Part shown: piece by piece, positions 51,541-63,500 of the stretch
Position numbering within the stretch: the stretch's first letter is position 1
How the letters are laid out: every line of letters starts with the position of its first letter
Source: Steromphala cineraria
Taxonomy: Eukaryota; Mollusca; Gastropoda; Trochida; Trochidae
Length of the DNA: 64,000 nt
Direction of reading: 5' to 3'
Assembly: GCA_916613615.1 (NCBI GenBank)
Contig: OU744731.1
Location: 16,597,328-16,661,327 of the forward strand
Program-made: the position numbers and the translations under genes
The notes under the pieces: model-generated
What the model was told of the DNA's origin: nothing
What the model saw: the letters and a program-made list of their open reading frames with translations, nothing else
Databases searched by the model: none

Positions 51541-54500
51541 GTAATCTACAGTGTCTTTGGTGGTTGGACGATGCAAGTACTTTGTATTTTGGATTTGGTC
51601 TGATGTGGTTTCATTGCAAAATAAAGTGGCATAATTTTGCAGGCTCTCCACCTCAAATCAACCATAACTACGATCATATATAAGTTAAATACTTTTTAAA
51701 TCAGCATATAGCCTGAAGTCATGTTGTGATGAACAGTTACCTAAAATTTTGCATATAAATAATCAGGCTTTGATAGCATTGACACTATTACAGAACCTGA
51801 ATGCTAAGGGATTCTGAAAGGAAGCAAGCTGAAGCTATTGTTGAGCCTATGTATACTGAATTATCTTATTGAATGGCAGATTTTTAAAAACCAAAAGTCA
51901 TTTTCCCTTGTGCCAGAGTATTTATATAGGTCTACATGCAACAAAGTCATTTGATATTCAGAAAAGACAAACTTTGGCTCATTATCTGTGATCTGTAGCT
52001 TTTACTGTGTTCAGCTTATAACAGCCTGACTGTATAACATATCTAAAATGATAACCAATTGGGTGCACAAATCACCATAGAAGTCGCATGTACTCCAAAT
52101 GCTGTCTAATTATTTATGTACACTCAAACCTGCATTTCAACATTTGCTACCCATTTCATCCCCTCACTATCTTTACATTTGATTACACTGCAGCTGAAGG
52201 AATTATTCTCATTAGTCAAGGCAAGGCGGTCTGACCAGAATACTTAATGTATTATCTCTTACATGTGTCTCTCATTTATCAGCACTAATTGACATGTAAG
52301 CAAGCACTAGGTATATCAGCGAGTACATCTATTAACCTACAGATCTTTCCATATTTAGGGTTAATTCATCTTTAGATATACTTGATAATAAAATTTATTG
52401 ACCAATGATATTTTTATATTACTGAATTACTTGCTTTCCGTGATCTTGTCTCGGGTATCAGCAGTTTTGACTTGTTAACTAACATGCAGGCTATGCATTT
52501 TATGTATATGAAGAATATTTGTTCAGGTTAAATTGTTGACAGTAGTCACATATGAAGGCTGAAGGGCATTTACAAATACAAAAAAGGGAGGATTCAATTG
52601 TTTCTTTCATTGTTATCCAAATGGTCTATCTGTTAACGTTTAGACAAATCTGATCATGTATTTACAAATTACCGATGTAGTGTTTAAAGTAAAACAAAGT
52701 GCTGACAGTGCAAGCAAAGTTCAATAGTATAATGTTGATAGCCTCAAACTGCAAGATGAACCATTTCCTCTTCAAAATTTTTTATAAGGACGAATACTTT
52801 AATATGGATAACAAGTTCTTTATTGTGAGAACACAAGGTTTAGATACAACTTCTTGCTTTAATGCTTAAAAATCATGTAAGAAGCTGTATGCCTGAAACC
52901 ATACAAAAATCAGTTCAAGCTGTATGAAAATGTTGTGTTTTTAGAATAAAGAAGTTGTTTACCAAAAATATTCATCCTTATTTGATTTCCAACTTCTAAA
53001 GGCCACTCAAAGAAGAAATAAAGTTATTATTAAAGAAGCATGTATTTCTTTACATAATCATATCAAATAAGAAGTATATATATTGAGTGACGATAAAGGT
53101 TTTTGCGAGTGTAGTAAGAGGGTTATTTCACCAGAGTATCTTATTTTCAATTATGAAATAAACCATTTCCCCTTGTGTCCCCCGCAGGTAGCGCAGCAGG
53201 ACCATGACAACTTCACGGACCTCATCTGGCACCTGGTGTACAGCCAGAACTTCCACTCAGACCTTGACAAGGCCAGGTAGGCACACTCACAGTAGTTACC
53301 TACAGTATATGAACATTCCTGGATCATAAATATAGAGAATTTCTGTTTAATAACATTTTTATGGAACGAGTGAATGGTTTGGTATTTAACGAGCAAAAGC
53401 GAGTTAAATACCTATACCATTCATGAGTTTCATTAAAATGTTATTCATTAAAATGTTATTTAACGGGACAAAGTTTAGTATTTTATTTATAACTAGCTTA
53501 AAGACATCGTCGAAAACATAAAGATTTTCGCCAACGTGACCATAGCTTCCGGCTAGCTGACGTTGTGACGTCATATTAAACGATTGTGACGTCAGTATTA
53601 CGTGTTATGTATGTGTAATAACATTGTTGATTTATTAAACAGCGATTTCTTCAACGGGAGAGTAACAATACCTATTAAGATACTTCCTAAATATTTTACC
53701 TTAATTTTGCTTATCTATAATATATCATGCTTGATATGTTACAAAGGATTCCGTAGTGTGACATAAGTACCTTCCAATTGTGAATTTGAAATGTGAATTA
53801 TTTCAGAATTATTTGGATGATGTCTTACAACAAGCCCTCTTTCTTATAATGCTAATTGCCTTTAAGGTGTTCTATTACAGTGTTTCCATATTAGATGGTA
53901 TTTTTCACTATTTCCTGTCTAGGATCATGCACACCTCTAACCTTATGCTACCTAGTGCTTAAAATGTTCTCTAATTGTAACAGTCACAGTTTCAATACCA
54001 AATAATAATTTTTTCAGAGTCATTTTCCGCTGGATGACGTCCAAGAACATGTACACGATTTCGTTCCGGGAGGGAGCGAAGGCCGGCAGTGCGGAGGAGG
54101 TTCTTCTTTCCTTCAAGAACAAGCAGGGAACATACGCCAGGATCTTCGAGACCCTCTGCAGGTGAGATGTTACTTTATTTCTCTGGACAAACTGTAGGGA
54201 TCTTTGAGATTCTCGGCAGGTTAGTAGTTACTTTATTTCTCCTGGACAAACTGTAGGGATCTTTGAGATTTTCGGCAGGTTAGGAGTTACTTTATTTCTC
54301 CTGGACAAACTGTAGGGATCTTTGAGATTCTCGGCAGGTTAGGAGTTACTTTATTTCTCCTGGACAAACTGTAGAGAAGTGTTAGGTTATGTTTGGAAAG
54401 GTTTTTGAATAAATTGATTTGAGCAGGGAACATATGCCAGGATCTTTGAGACTCTCTGCAGGTGAGATGTTACTTATTTCTCCTGGACAAGCTGTAGAGA

Positions 54501-57500
54501 AGTGTTAGGTTATCAGTGTTAAGTATGTGAATAAATTGATTTGAGCTTGATCTCTTCAGTCTATAGTTACTGCAAATTTGTTGTCAAAATATGTTGGGTT
54601 GTCTTCTGGAGGGAAATCTTTTTGTGAAGTGAAAGCTGTGTGATCGAATCTACACTTAATAGTCTTTGTCAGGATCTTTGAGACTATCTGCATGTTAGAA
54701 ATAACATATTTTTTTAGTACAGGTTTTTGCGATGATTGATGCTTGCATACAAACCAAACAAACTCTCACTTTTATTCAAAATGACATCTATCTTCCAGAT
54801 ACTCTGGGATCCAGTGCGCAGTGTTGACAGGCTACGCCAAGGGCCTAGACTACCGTCCCGGAGACAAGTTCAAGGGCAATGAGTACAACCACAGCTGGAA
54901 TGCGGTGCTCATCGACGGCAACTGGTACCTCGTGGACTCCCACTGGGCTACTCGCTACCTCACATCGGAGAAGAATAACCCTGAGAATCTGGTGAGTTGA
55001 TGCCAAGTCTTCCTTAACCTTCCCACGCCTAAGAAACAAGTAAAAAAGAGGTTTTTGAGTCTATTTGCCTTGTAGAAGTGAAAGGGTTGGTTGGTTTCAT
55101 GATTAAAGGGAGATAACTCCTCCATTACTATTGTTGGTGCTATTGGCTATTTAAAAGAATTGATGAACTTACATATTGTTATAATGAACCTTTACTTACA
55201 ACATAACGGTCATGTTCAAAGGGAGGTAACTCTTATATTACCACTGTTTGAGATGACAACATAGCAATTTAATGAAATTTGTATATCTTCGAATATTGAT
55301 AAGATTACGGGATGTCACTGTGGTTCATGTTTATCTATGTTGAGTTTCCTATTGGCATTTTACAAGTTGGAAGTCAAATTATGAGAAGTATTATACGTAT
55401 TACAAGTTCTTTATTCTGAGAGATTGACACCTTGATTCATGCTTTAAGATAATGCAAGAATCTATTACTCAACTATTCAACTCAACTCAATTTTCCCTAC
55501 TTCATAACAGCTAATTCAACAACTGTAAATGAAGACAGTTGAAGATCTGGTAAAAAATTAATCAAACCCTATGACTCAAATCAATCCAAATCAATTCTCG
55601 TAGTTGTTAACAAGATACATCAACCTTTACTAATCACATCTCCTTCTGGTTGCAGGTGTACGAGTACGATGACTTCTATTTCCTGACGGACCCTGAGCAG
55701 CTCATCTACAGTCACTGGGCCCACAAGCCTGAGTGGCAGCTCCTCACCTCACCCATCCAACTTCAGGACTTCGAGAACCTGCCTCTCGTCAAGTCTTACT
55801 TCTTCAAGTGTGGCATGTTCTTCATCAGCCACCATGTTGGAATTGTCCAGACGAAGGACGGCAAGATCGCCATCACGGTTGGGTTCACCAAGCCGACTAA
55901 CTTCACCTACAAGATCGTGTTCTCTGACAGCAACGATGAGACCTACCATGGCCAGAAGCTGAAGAACTTCGCTCTTCAGGAACATGGCAAGAACCAAACC
56001 ACAACCTTCATCTACCGGGCACCCAAGGCTGGCCAATATTACTTCACAATCTTTGCTCAACTCCTCACTGGAGAACTCGGCGTGAAGAATGTTTTCACTG
56101 CTTCAGCTGAGTACAAGGTTATCGCTGATTCCCCCTCTGGCGACGCCGTTCCTCTACCAAACTGCTCTGACAGCTGTTGGGGACCAGGAGTGGCTGTGGA
56201 TCAGCTCGGAATCGTGGCCAACCCTCCACAGGGCGTCATCCCGTCTAAAGATGGCCGGGTGAACCTTGAGTTCAAGAAGACGCGACCAGCCTTCCTCCTG
56301 GCCAAGCTGAGGAAGAATGGAGTCAGGGAGGAAGATCTTGAACCTTGCATCCAAGATGAAGACCTCGGAGACAAGATTGTTGTTACAGCCAACCTGCCTT
56401 CAAAGGGAGAGTATGGTATCGAGGTGTACGGCAATGACCCCAACAAAGATGGAGACACCTACACCCACATCTGCCAGTACTACGTCCATTATGCAGACCC
56501 GGCCGAACAGAGCAAGGCTTTCTACCAGGAGTCCCCCAACAAGGGACGCTACGTCCCTGGAGCCACTGCCAGCATGGACGGACAGGGCTACAGCCCAGAC
56601 TATGCAGGGGTAAGTTGATTTCTTAACTGTTTTATGATACAGATCTTTTCATTCCACACTTATCCTCCAAATGTCTTGAGATAACAAACCAATGCTAATC
56701 AATAAGTCAAACTTAGTATAGTCTTCTTTTGTTAAATTTTGTTGTTTTGGAGAATACAAGAAAAGGTCTGTACTTATAAACATGTAAGTTTAAATTCATT
56801 TTTTTCATTTGAAATATTTTTATGTTCGAAATATGATGTTGGGGAATGTATTTGTTTTAACTAAGGATTATCGACAAAATAACTAGTAAGAGAAATGGAT
56901 TTTGAATGTGTACTTGAGGTATGATCTATTGGATCTTTGAATGATTGACCTTTTATTGTACTTTGTAACTATAGCCACATAGGACATTGTAACAAACTTA
57001 TTTTTATAAGATCTTTGCATAGATATGTTTGTAGTATTGAAAGTTAAATTTGTTTATTCAAAATAAGATTAAAATAACTGAAACCATTTCTCCATAGAAT
57101 TTCCTCCTTATGTTACTTATGTCTGCAAATATTTATTTGAAGAAAATACAACTCATTCATATATCAGTCCAAATCATCATTTAGGATTTTCTGAATATGA
57201 AGTCACGTCATGCATGAAAGTGTTATTGAGAGTAAAGCCATTGACGTGAGAAGTAGCTGCCACTTGAATTCGAGACGGGCAATATGACACACAGGAAATG
57301 ACCTTTGACCCGGAAATGCTACTGGCATGTTTCAAACTTGATAACTAACTAGTCTGCATACTGTACTGAAATTAATGTTGATAATGCCCTATCTTTACCC
57401 TTATAACTCTTAATGGAATAGCTCATTACATAAGAAAGGCAGTCCAAGTTAAGTTTTGGGGTTGAGTTATATTGGAATTTGAGGTTGAGTCAAATTTTAT

Positions 57501-60500
57501 CATATAAATGATTGACTTTCAAAGTAATATTCATTATCAGTTTATCTATGAATGGATTTTTTTTTATCTTTGACTGTAATCTATGATTTCTTGTTTAAGT
57601 TTTAGTTACATATATGTACGTCAAGCAATCCTATTATTCAAAATAAGCAGGTCAAGCATTAAGAGTTAATAGTTTAAGGTGCAGTCCAATGTTACAATTA
57701 AGGGGTTGTGGGATATGTTATCATCATTTGCATAATCACGTCTTGGTCATAGTAAACAAGTGGGAACAGGGAAAGACAATCCTACAAGAGGTGTGATGTG
57801 GGAATGTAAATCTTCAGTTGTCTTGTCACCATTGTGTTGTGTCAAGGAATTCTACAAACATGGATGGGAAAGACAATCGTTTTGTTTCTCACTTTTCATT
57901 TAATGCAAGTATTTTGTTCTCATCAATTTATGTTTAAATGGGAAACCATTGCTTTTATTGATTGATTGAGACAAATTTAACATTTTTTCTTAAATGAAAA
58001 ATTTGTTTTATTATACTTTGTAAATTGGTGAAATGTATGCTTGTTACCAATAAATAAGATTGGAAAATAGTCAGAGATCATTCCAATATTAAAAATTTAA
58101 CTATTACATGAAACATTAATTTGATATTTCTATAATGAGTATCAGGATAATCAAATACTCAATATGTTCAATATACATTAATGGAGATTGAATAATTTAA
58201 TGTGAAAGTCTTTTTTAATCAGAATTATAAATTATTAAGATAACAATCATCAAAGTCAACTCAAATTGTTAAATATAAATACTAAATTCGATTTTAATCA
58301 AATATAAAATCAATATTATCTCACAGTGCAAGACTATCATGCTCAAGCAAACAGTTTAATATGTCAGCTAAGAGTTGCACATATGCAATTTAAACAAGTT
58401 AATGAAATTCTTTAGCAATCCATAAGAGCCATAAAATGAGAGAGTAAGGTTTGAAGTGACTGACCCGGACTTGTATTACAGTAGAAGTGTACTGTATGTA
58501 CTGTCATGTTGTTTGTCCATAGTTCTGCCTGGTATTTTATGGGTTTGTGTACTCCTGAATCAAGCAGATAAACAATGGGTGATAGAGCAGCAGTGTTTGG
58601 TTAGTACCTTGACCCGAATATACAGAACTTCTGACGATTTTCTGTTTGTTTTTGTGATAGGTATAGATACATTGTCTTTATAGCCAGTTGTAAATAGTTC
58701 ATTTAGTTGGGTGGGTCGCAGTAAACGCTGTTTCCGTTTGGAGCTATTTCTTTTGGAAAATTTTGCTGAATGTTTGGTTGTAAATATGGCTGATAACTCT
58801 GACATGAAACAGGTAAGAGTTTTCGTTTGAATAAAGTTGATATATTTTCTTGAAGAATCGCGTAATTTTCAATTCTTGTGGTCGGTAACACCCCTTGATA
58901 ATATCAGGTTTTTAGGTCGAACTTTCATGCTTTAATTTGAGAAGTCTTTTTTTTAATTCTTTTTTAGGTTTAATGATTTAAAGGATAAGGATTGATGTGG
59001 ATAGAAAAAGGCTTATGACTCTGATAATACCTTCCTGTCATAAGGACATTATGACCATTTATGTCCCAGCAAAACTTCTAACCTATTTATATGAGTTAAA
59101 AGTAATTCCTCCCCTTTATATGTCCTGTGCATGAGAAGTGATTATATAACTGTTGGAAATAGATATGGCAAGAGGAGAGTAGATGTAACAAATCAACAGC
59201 TGATGATTGATTCAAAGTGTTACTGGTTTGCTCATTTGTCAATGTGGTCAACAGCTTGCAATCTTTCTGCATATTCTATACACAGGCTTCAAGCATGGTG
59301 GATAAGGTAAATAGGCTCAGATCATTCTTTCTCTACTATGGGTTTACTCATGCAGTAATTTTGTTATTATTAAATGTTGAAAATAAGAATCATTTATTTG
59401 ATGAGGTTTTCTTTGTCTTCTGTTTACCTCAACAATTAGCCCCCACTGAATAGTGTATTATTTGATAGGGAAAGATTGGATTAACCCTTTGTTGGATAAG
59501 ATGTGATACCTGAAAATTGATCACTGAGAATGGTTTGGTACTGATCAATCTAGTATGTTAACTATCTAAGCCCTGTTATTTGGTACTGATCAATCTAGTA
59601 TGTTAACTATCTAAGCCCTGTCTATATATCAGCATGGCTGATAAGGTTGAGCCCATCAGCACATTAATGATTGAATCTCCAGGCATTAAACATTATTTGA
59701 TGTGATTTAAACTGTTTTATGTTTAACCATTTTTTCTCTCTTTAAAATCATTCTGGTACAAAGGTTAGGTTTTACATTATTTATTTTAATGCTGCTCTTT
59801 ATTGACAAACAGCAATATTTAATATCATGAAATTTATGAAACTAATCTGGCTTATTGAAGTAGACAAAAGTCTCCAGAGGATTGAGAAACTATAAAAAAA
59901 AATCAGTTTTTAAGAGGAAAGTTTGCCAATATAAGCATAGCAAAAATATTACACATTGGAATTCACCCCTCCTATGCATTTTAGTGTTTCAAATGAAGCA
60001 AGAGATGATGAATGTGATGAGCTAATTTATAATTAAGCTGGGGATGAATAGTTATTTTTTTAAGCATGAGATGGTAAATATGACAAAGTGATGTTTAATT
60101 AAGGAAATGATGATTAGTGATTGTCCAAGCAATGTGAAGATCAGTGATATATTATCCTTGTTAATTACTAGTATACACATTCCAATTAGTCTAAAATTGC
60201 TTGTGGGCAAAATAGTGATTTGTGAGAATTTACCATCTAATTAGGTCAGTTAGTGAATCCCTTTGTATGGTCATGGCATACCAGTCCTAAATAGTTATAG
60301 ATATTGAAAGTGTTTCACTTGCCCAAAACTGTGCCTTAACAAGTTAAAAATTATTCAGTCTACAGTTTCCTTATGTGGTACAAGGAAATGTGTACACAAA
60401 TTGTTTAGAATATGTGCATTTTGAGGAAAACACAACTAGATCATGTGCAGTGAGGTGAATAATTTTTAATATATACAAGATATTTTTTGGTTTTGTCTTT

Positions 60501-63500
60501 TGAACATGTCAAATAAGCAGGTTATCGTCAGTCAACATTTTATCAATTAATGCAAGAATGAGGGAAAAGTTGTAATTTCATTAATTTATTTTGAAAGCTT
60601 ATTGAGATGCTTTCTCTATCTACTTGTTGAACCATAATATATTATCTAACAGGCTTATTTTACAAAATACGTGTTTGTTGATGGTTAATGATTGTTCAGA
60701 GTTTTGATATTTTTCCCTCTTCATTGGAAACTGTTTTCTTCTTTTAATTAAGCTGGTTCATAAATTGGTACATACATCAACTATATTTAAATTGATAATG
60801 TAGAATGTAGGATGTTGACTTACCAAAAATGGATTATTGTCCTTTTGACAGGACCCCTAAAGTAATTTTACCTTTAGTAAAGTTACTACATGAGCCAGTT
60901 TTCTATTTAGGAAGAGGACTATCAAATAGGTATAATAAATAGAAGATATTATATGAGTGTCCATGACATACTATGTTTACGACACGAATGCCTAAATATT
61001 GGTATTTCCCGAGTGAGGGATATACTGATATTTAGGCACGAGTGTCGTAAACATAGTATGTCATGGGCAAGAAAATAATATTCTGTTTATTACAGAAGTC
61101 CCAAAATTAACGAAAACACTCAAAAACTACATCTCAGCATAGGCGGACTAGCCGCCGCGGGCCCGTATAGAGTGTGACGTCATAGGTGAATCGTGACGTC
61201 AAAGCATTGTTTATTACGTGACGTCACAATGCAAAAGTGATATTTTGCCCTAGGGCAACATATGAAAAATATGAACCTCGATATGACTGCCCTCGTAGGT
61301 AATAACATTCTGTATGTTGTAGTGATGTTTATGTAAAGAGTCGACAGTGTCAAGTGGCTAGTGTACAGAAGCAAAGAGGTTATCAGTCAAGGTTCTGTCC
61401 TGTTGTGAAGGGACATGCTTCACATTCCAACTGTCGTCTCATTTGCTCATCTCGAAACTTAAAAATATTAGTTTAACTTCATTGGCGGTAATATTGTAAG
61501 CACTTATATTTTGAGGTAGCAAATATGTTAGAGGTTACTTTGCTGCCATTTACTTTTAAGAATTTATAGTAGAAGCTTGAAAATTATTAATGAAAACTAT
61601 GGCCATAACAATAACACTATGTCATAATGATAAGTCCTTTACCAGATTGTATTTGGGATTCAGATGATTCAGTAGTCTTTGCAACATATTGTTTGTAATC
61701 ACTTAATTTGCCTCTGCCAGGCTAAATTCAATTGAAAGTTCATATGAGGACACAACAAAAGAAGATACCTACCGGTAACAATTATGTTAGTCTATCATGA
61801 GACTTGATTTATGCTAATTAACATGGACGACTCGAAAAGTAAATAGTGTTATTTCAAGTATTTCCATTGGGGAAAAATACTTTCTTGATGCAAAAATTTA
61901 TGAGCCAGGTTTTATTCTGTCCAAAGCAATATACCATGTCTATTTCCCTTTTCAGTTTCAGTCATGGTTAGGGTTTTGTGTGTTTGATTTATACCTTCAT
62001 CTATCAGTAATATATATTGCACCTAATGGCTGGGTTAAAATAACTAGTAGGCTGTTAAGTTGAGACCAGTTAAAAGATGCTTAAGAAGTGTATTGAAAAT
62101 ATATCTGAAATTGCATCCAACTGATATTTTCCTATTTAAAACTTTAAATGATTAATTAAGATATGAATATAAATCAATCATTTCAACAATGCCACAAACC
62201 AGCCCTCCTCATCACTTCAGCTGCATTTGAGAAAAATTAATAAAAAGACAAAATTAATTTATCACATTAATTGTGTAGATGGCCTAGGTGAACCTATTCT
62301 CGGATGTCTATGTAAGAAGTTCATATTGTTCCAATAAACAAACCCTTACTCACATTTACCTTCACAACCATTTGATGCCTCCTCTCTATTCCAGCTGTCC
62401 CAGCAGACCGGCCAAATGAACCTGGGAGGTGATGACTTCGACCCCAACAACCTGCCCCCTCCCCCACCAGAGCTGCTCCAGCAGCAGTACCTGTACGGCA
62501 GCGTCCCCGACTCCCGCCAGCAGGCCGTCCTCAACAACTACGCACATGCTGGAGGTCAGGGTCAGGCCTCGTACAACCCTGTCCTGGGCACCGTGCAGCC
62601 GGTACCACAAGCTCAGCAGGCCAAGTTCACCAACATTCCCCAGAGCAAACCACTCCAGGTTGGTGCTGTTTGCGGCCTAGAAATAGGTTTCTCTCGTACA
62701 ATTTAGTAAATTTGCTTTTATGTAAAATGTCAACATTCTACACACCATTGTCAAGTCTAGCAACATTCCCCAGAGTAAACAACTAAGGTTTCGTGCTGGC
62801 TTTGGCCTGCTTTTACTATTAGTTTATCATCTTGAACTATTTTTCACAGGAGAAGATTAAGGAATGTCTCCTATTTTGAACAATGGCCTTTCACTTTTAT
62901 GTTTATGACGTCATCATCATTTACATCATCACATGATAACATCACAATGCTGTGATGTGACAATGCCTCAGCATCACCATTTTGGCAGTTAAAGCTTACT
63001 ACAGTATTCAGTGATATAAATTTTTTTATTGAAACTTAATGAAAAATTAATTTGTTTTTCAATATAATCTTACCATTTCTTATGTAATAACACTTGATAA
63101 TAAGAGTAAAATATCCTTGGCAAATGTGTAATTCCTCCTCTGTGTGTTGCAGGTTGAGAAGAGATCTATGGGCCAGCAACCTCCCCAGACAGACAAGCAG
63201 TTCAAGCTGATCCCGATCAGACAGGACAACCAGACCCCAGACCCAGCACCAGTCAACCAGACTCAGCACAAACCCAGTCTTGAGGTCATTGACAGGCAGG
63301 TGCTTGAAACCCTCGACGACCATGCTATACAGGTAAGCAGACATTTATTTATATTTTCAGATGTAAGAGTGATTATTGGAAGAAATTTTTTTGATTGTGA
63401 TCAATGAAATTTGAAAATAAAAACTGCATCATTTGAGAGCTATTATTCATAATTTTCCATTCACAATGCCTTTTCATTAAGAACAAAGAGGTTTATTTCA

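Larger units (their letters stand above)
56610..62394 (+). other. 5.8-kb intron between coding exons 5 and 6
   Basis: GT-AG intron, phase 0. It contains a candidate alternative first exon (58786-58812), a candidate 21-nt microexon (59286-59306), a perfect 45-bp direct duplication at 59534-59623 (TTTGGTACTGATCAATCTAG), and a palindromic element with TGACGTCA sites at 60950-61330. The rest is AT-rich with nothing supportable. Confidence 0.8.

Noticed and set aside
54422..54461. Alternative copy of exon 3's end as a real exon
   Set aside because: It has a good donor but no clear polypyrimidine tract and acceptor at the copied start, so it is more likely a decoy than an exon.
55749..56458. Antisense open frames opposite exon 5
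   Set aside because: Shadows of the real + strand exon, whose splice phases and family match are consistent.
62346..62610. Antisense open frames opposite exon 6
   Set aside because: Created by the Pro/Gln-rich linker read in reverse; no independent support.
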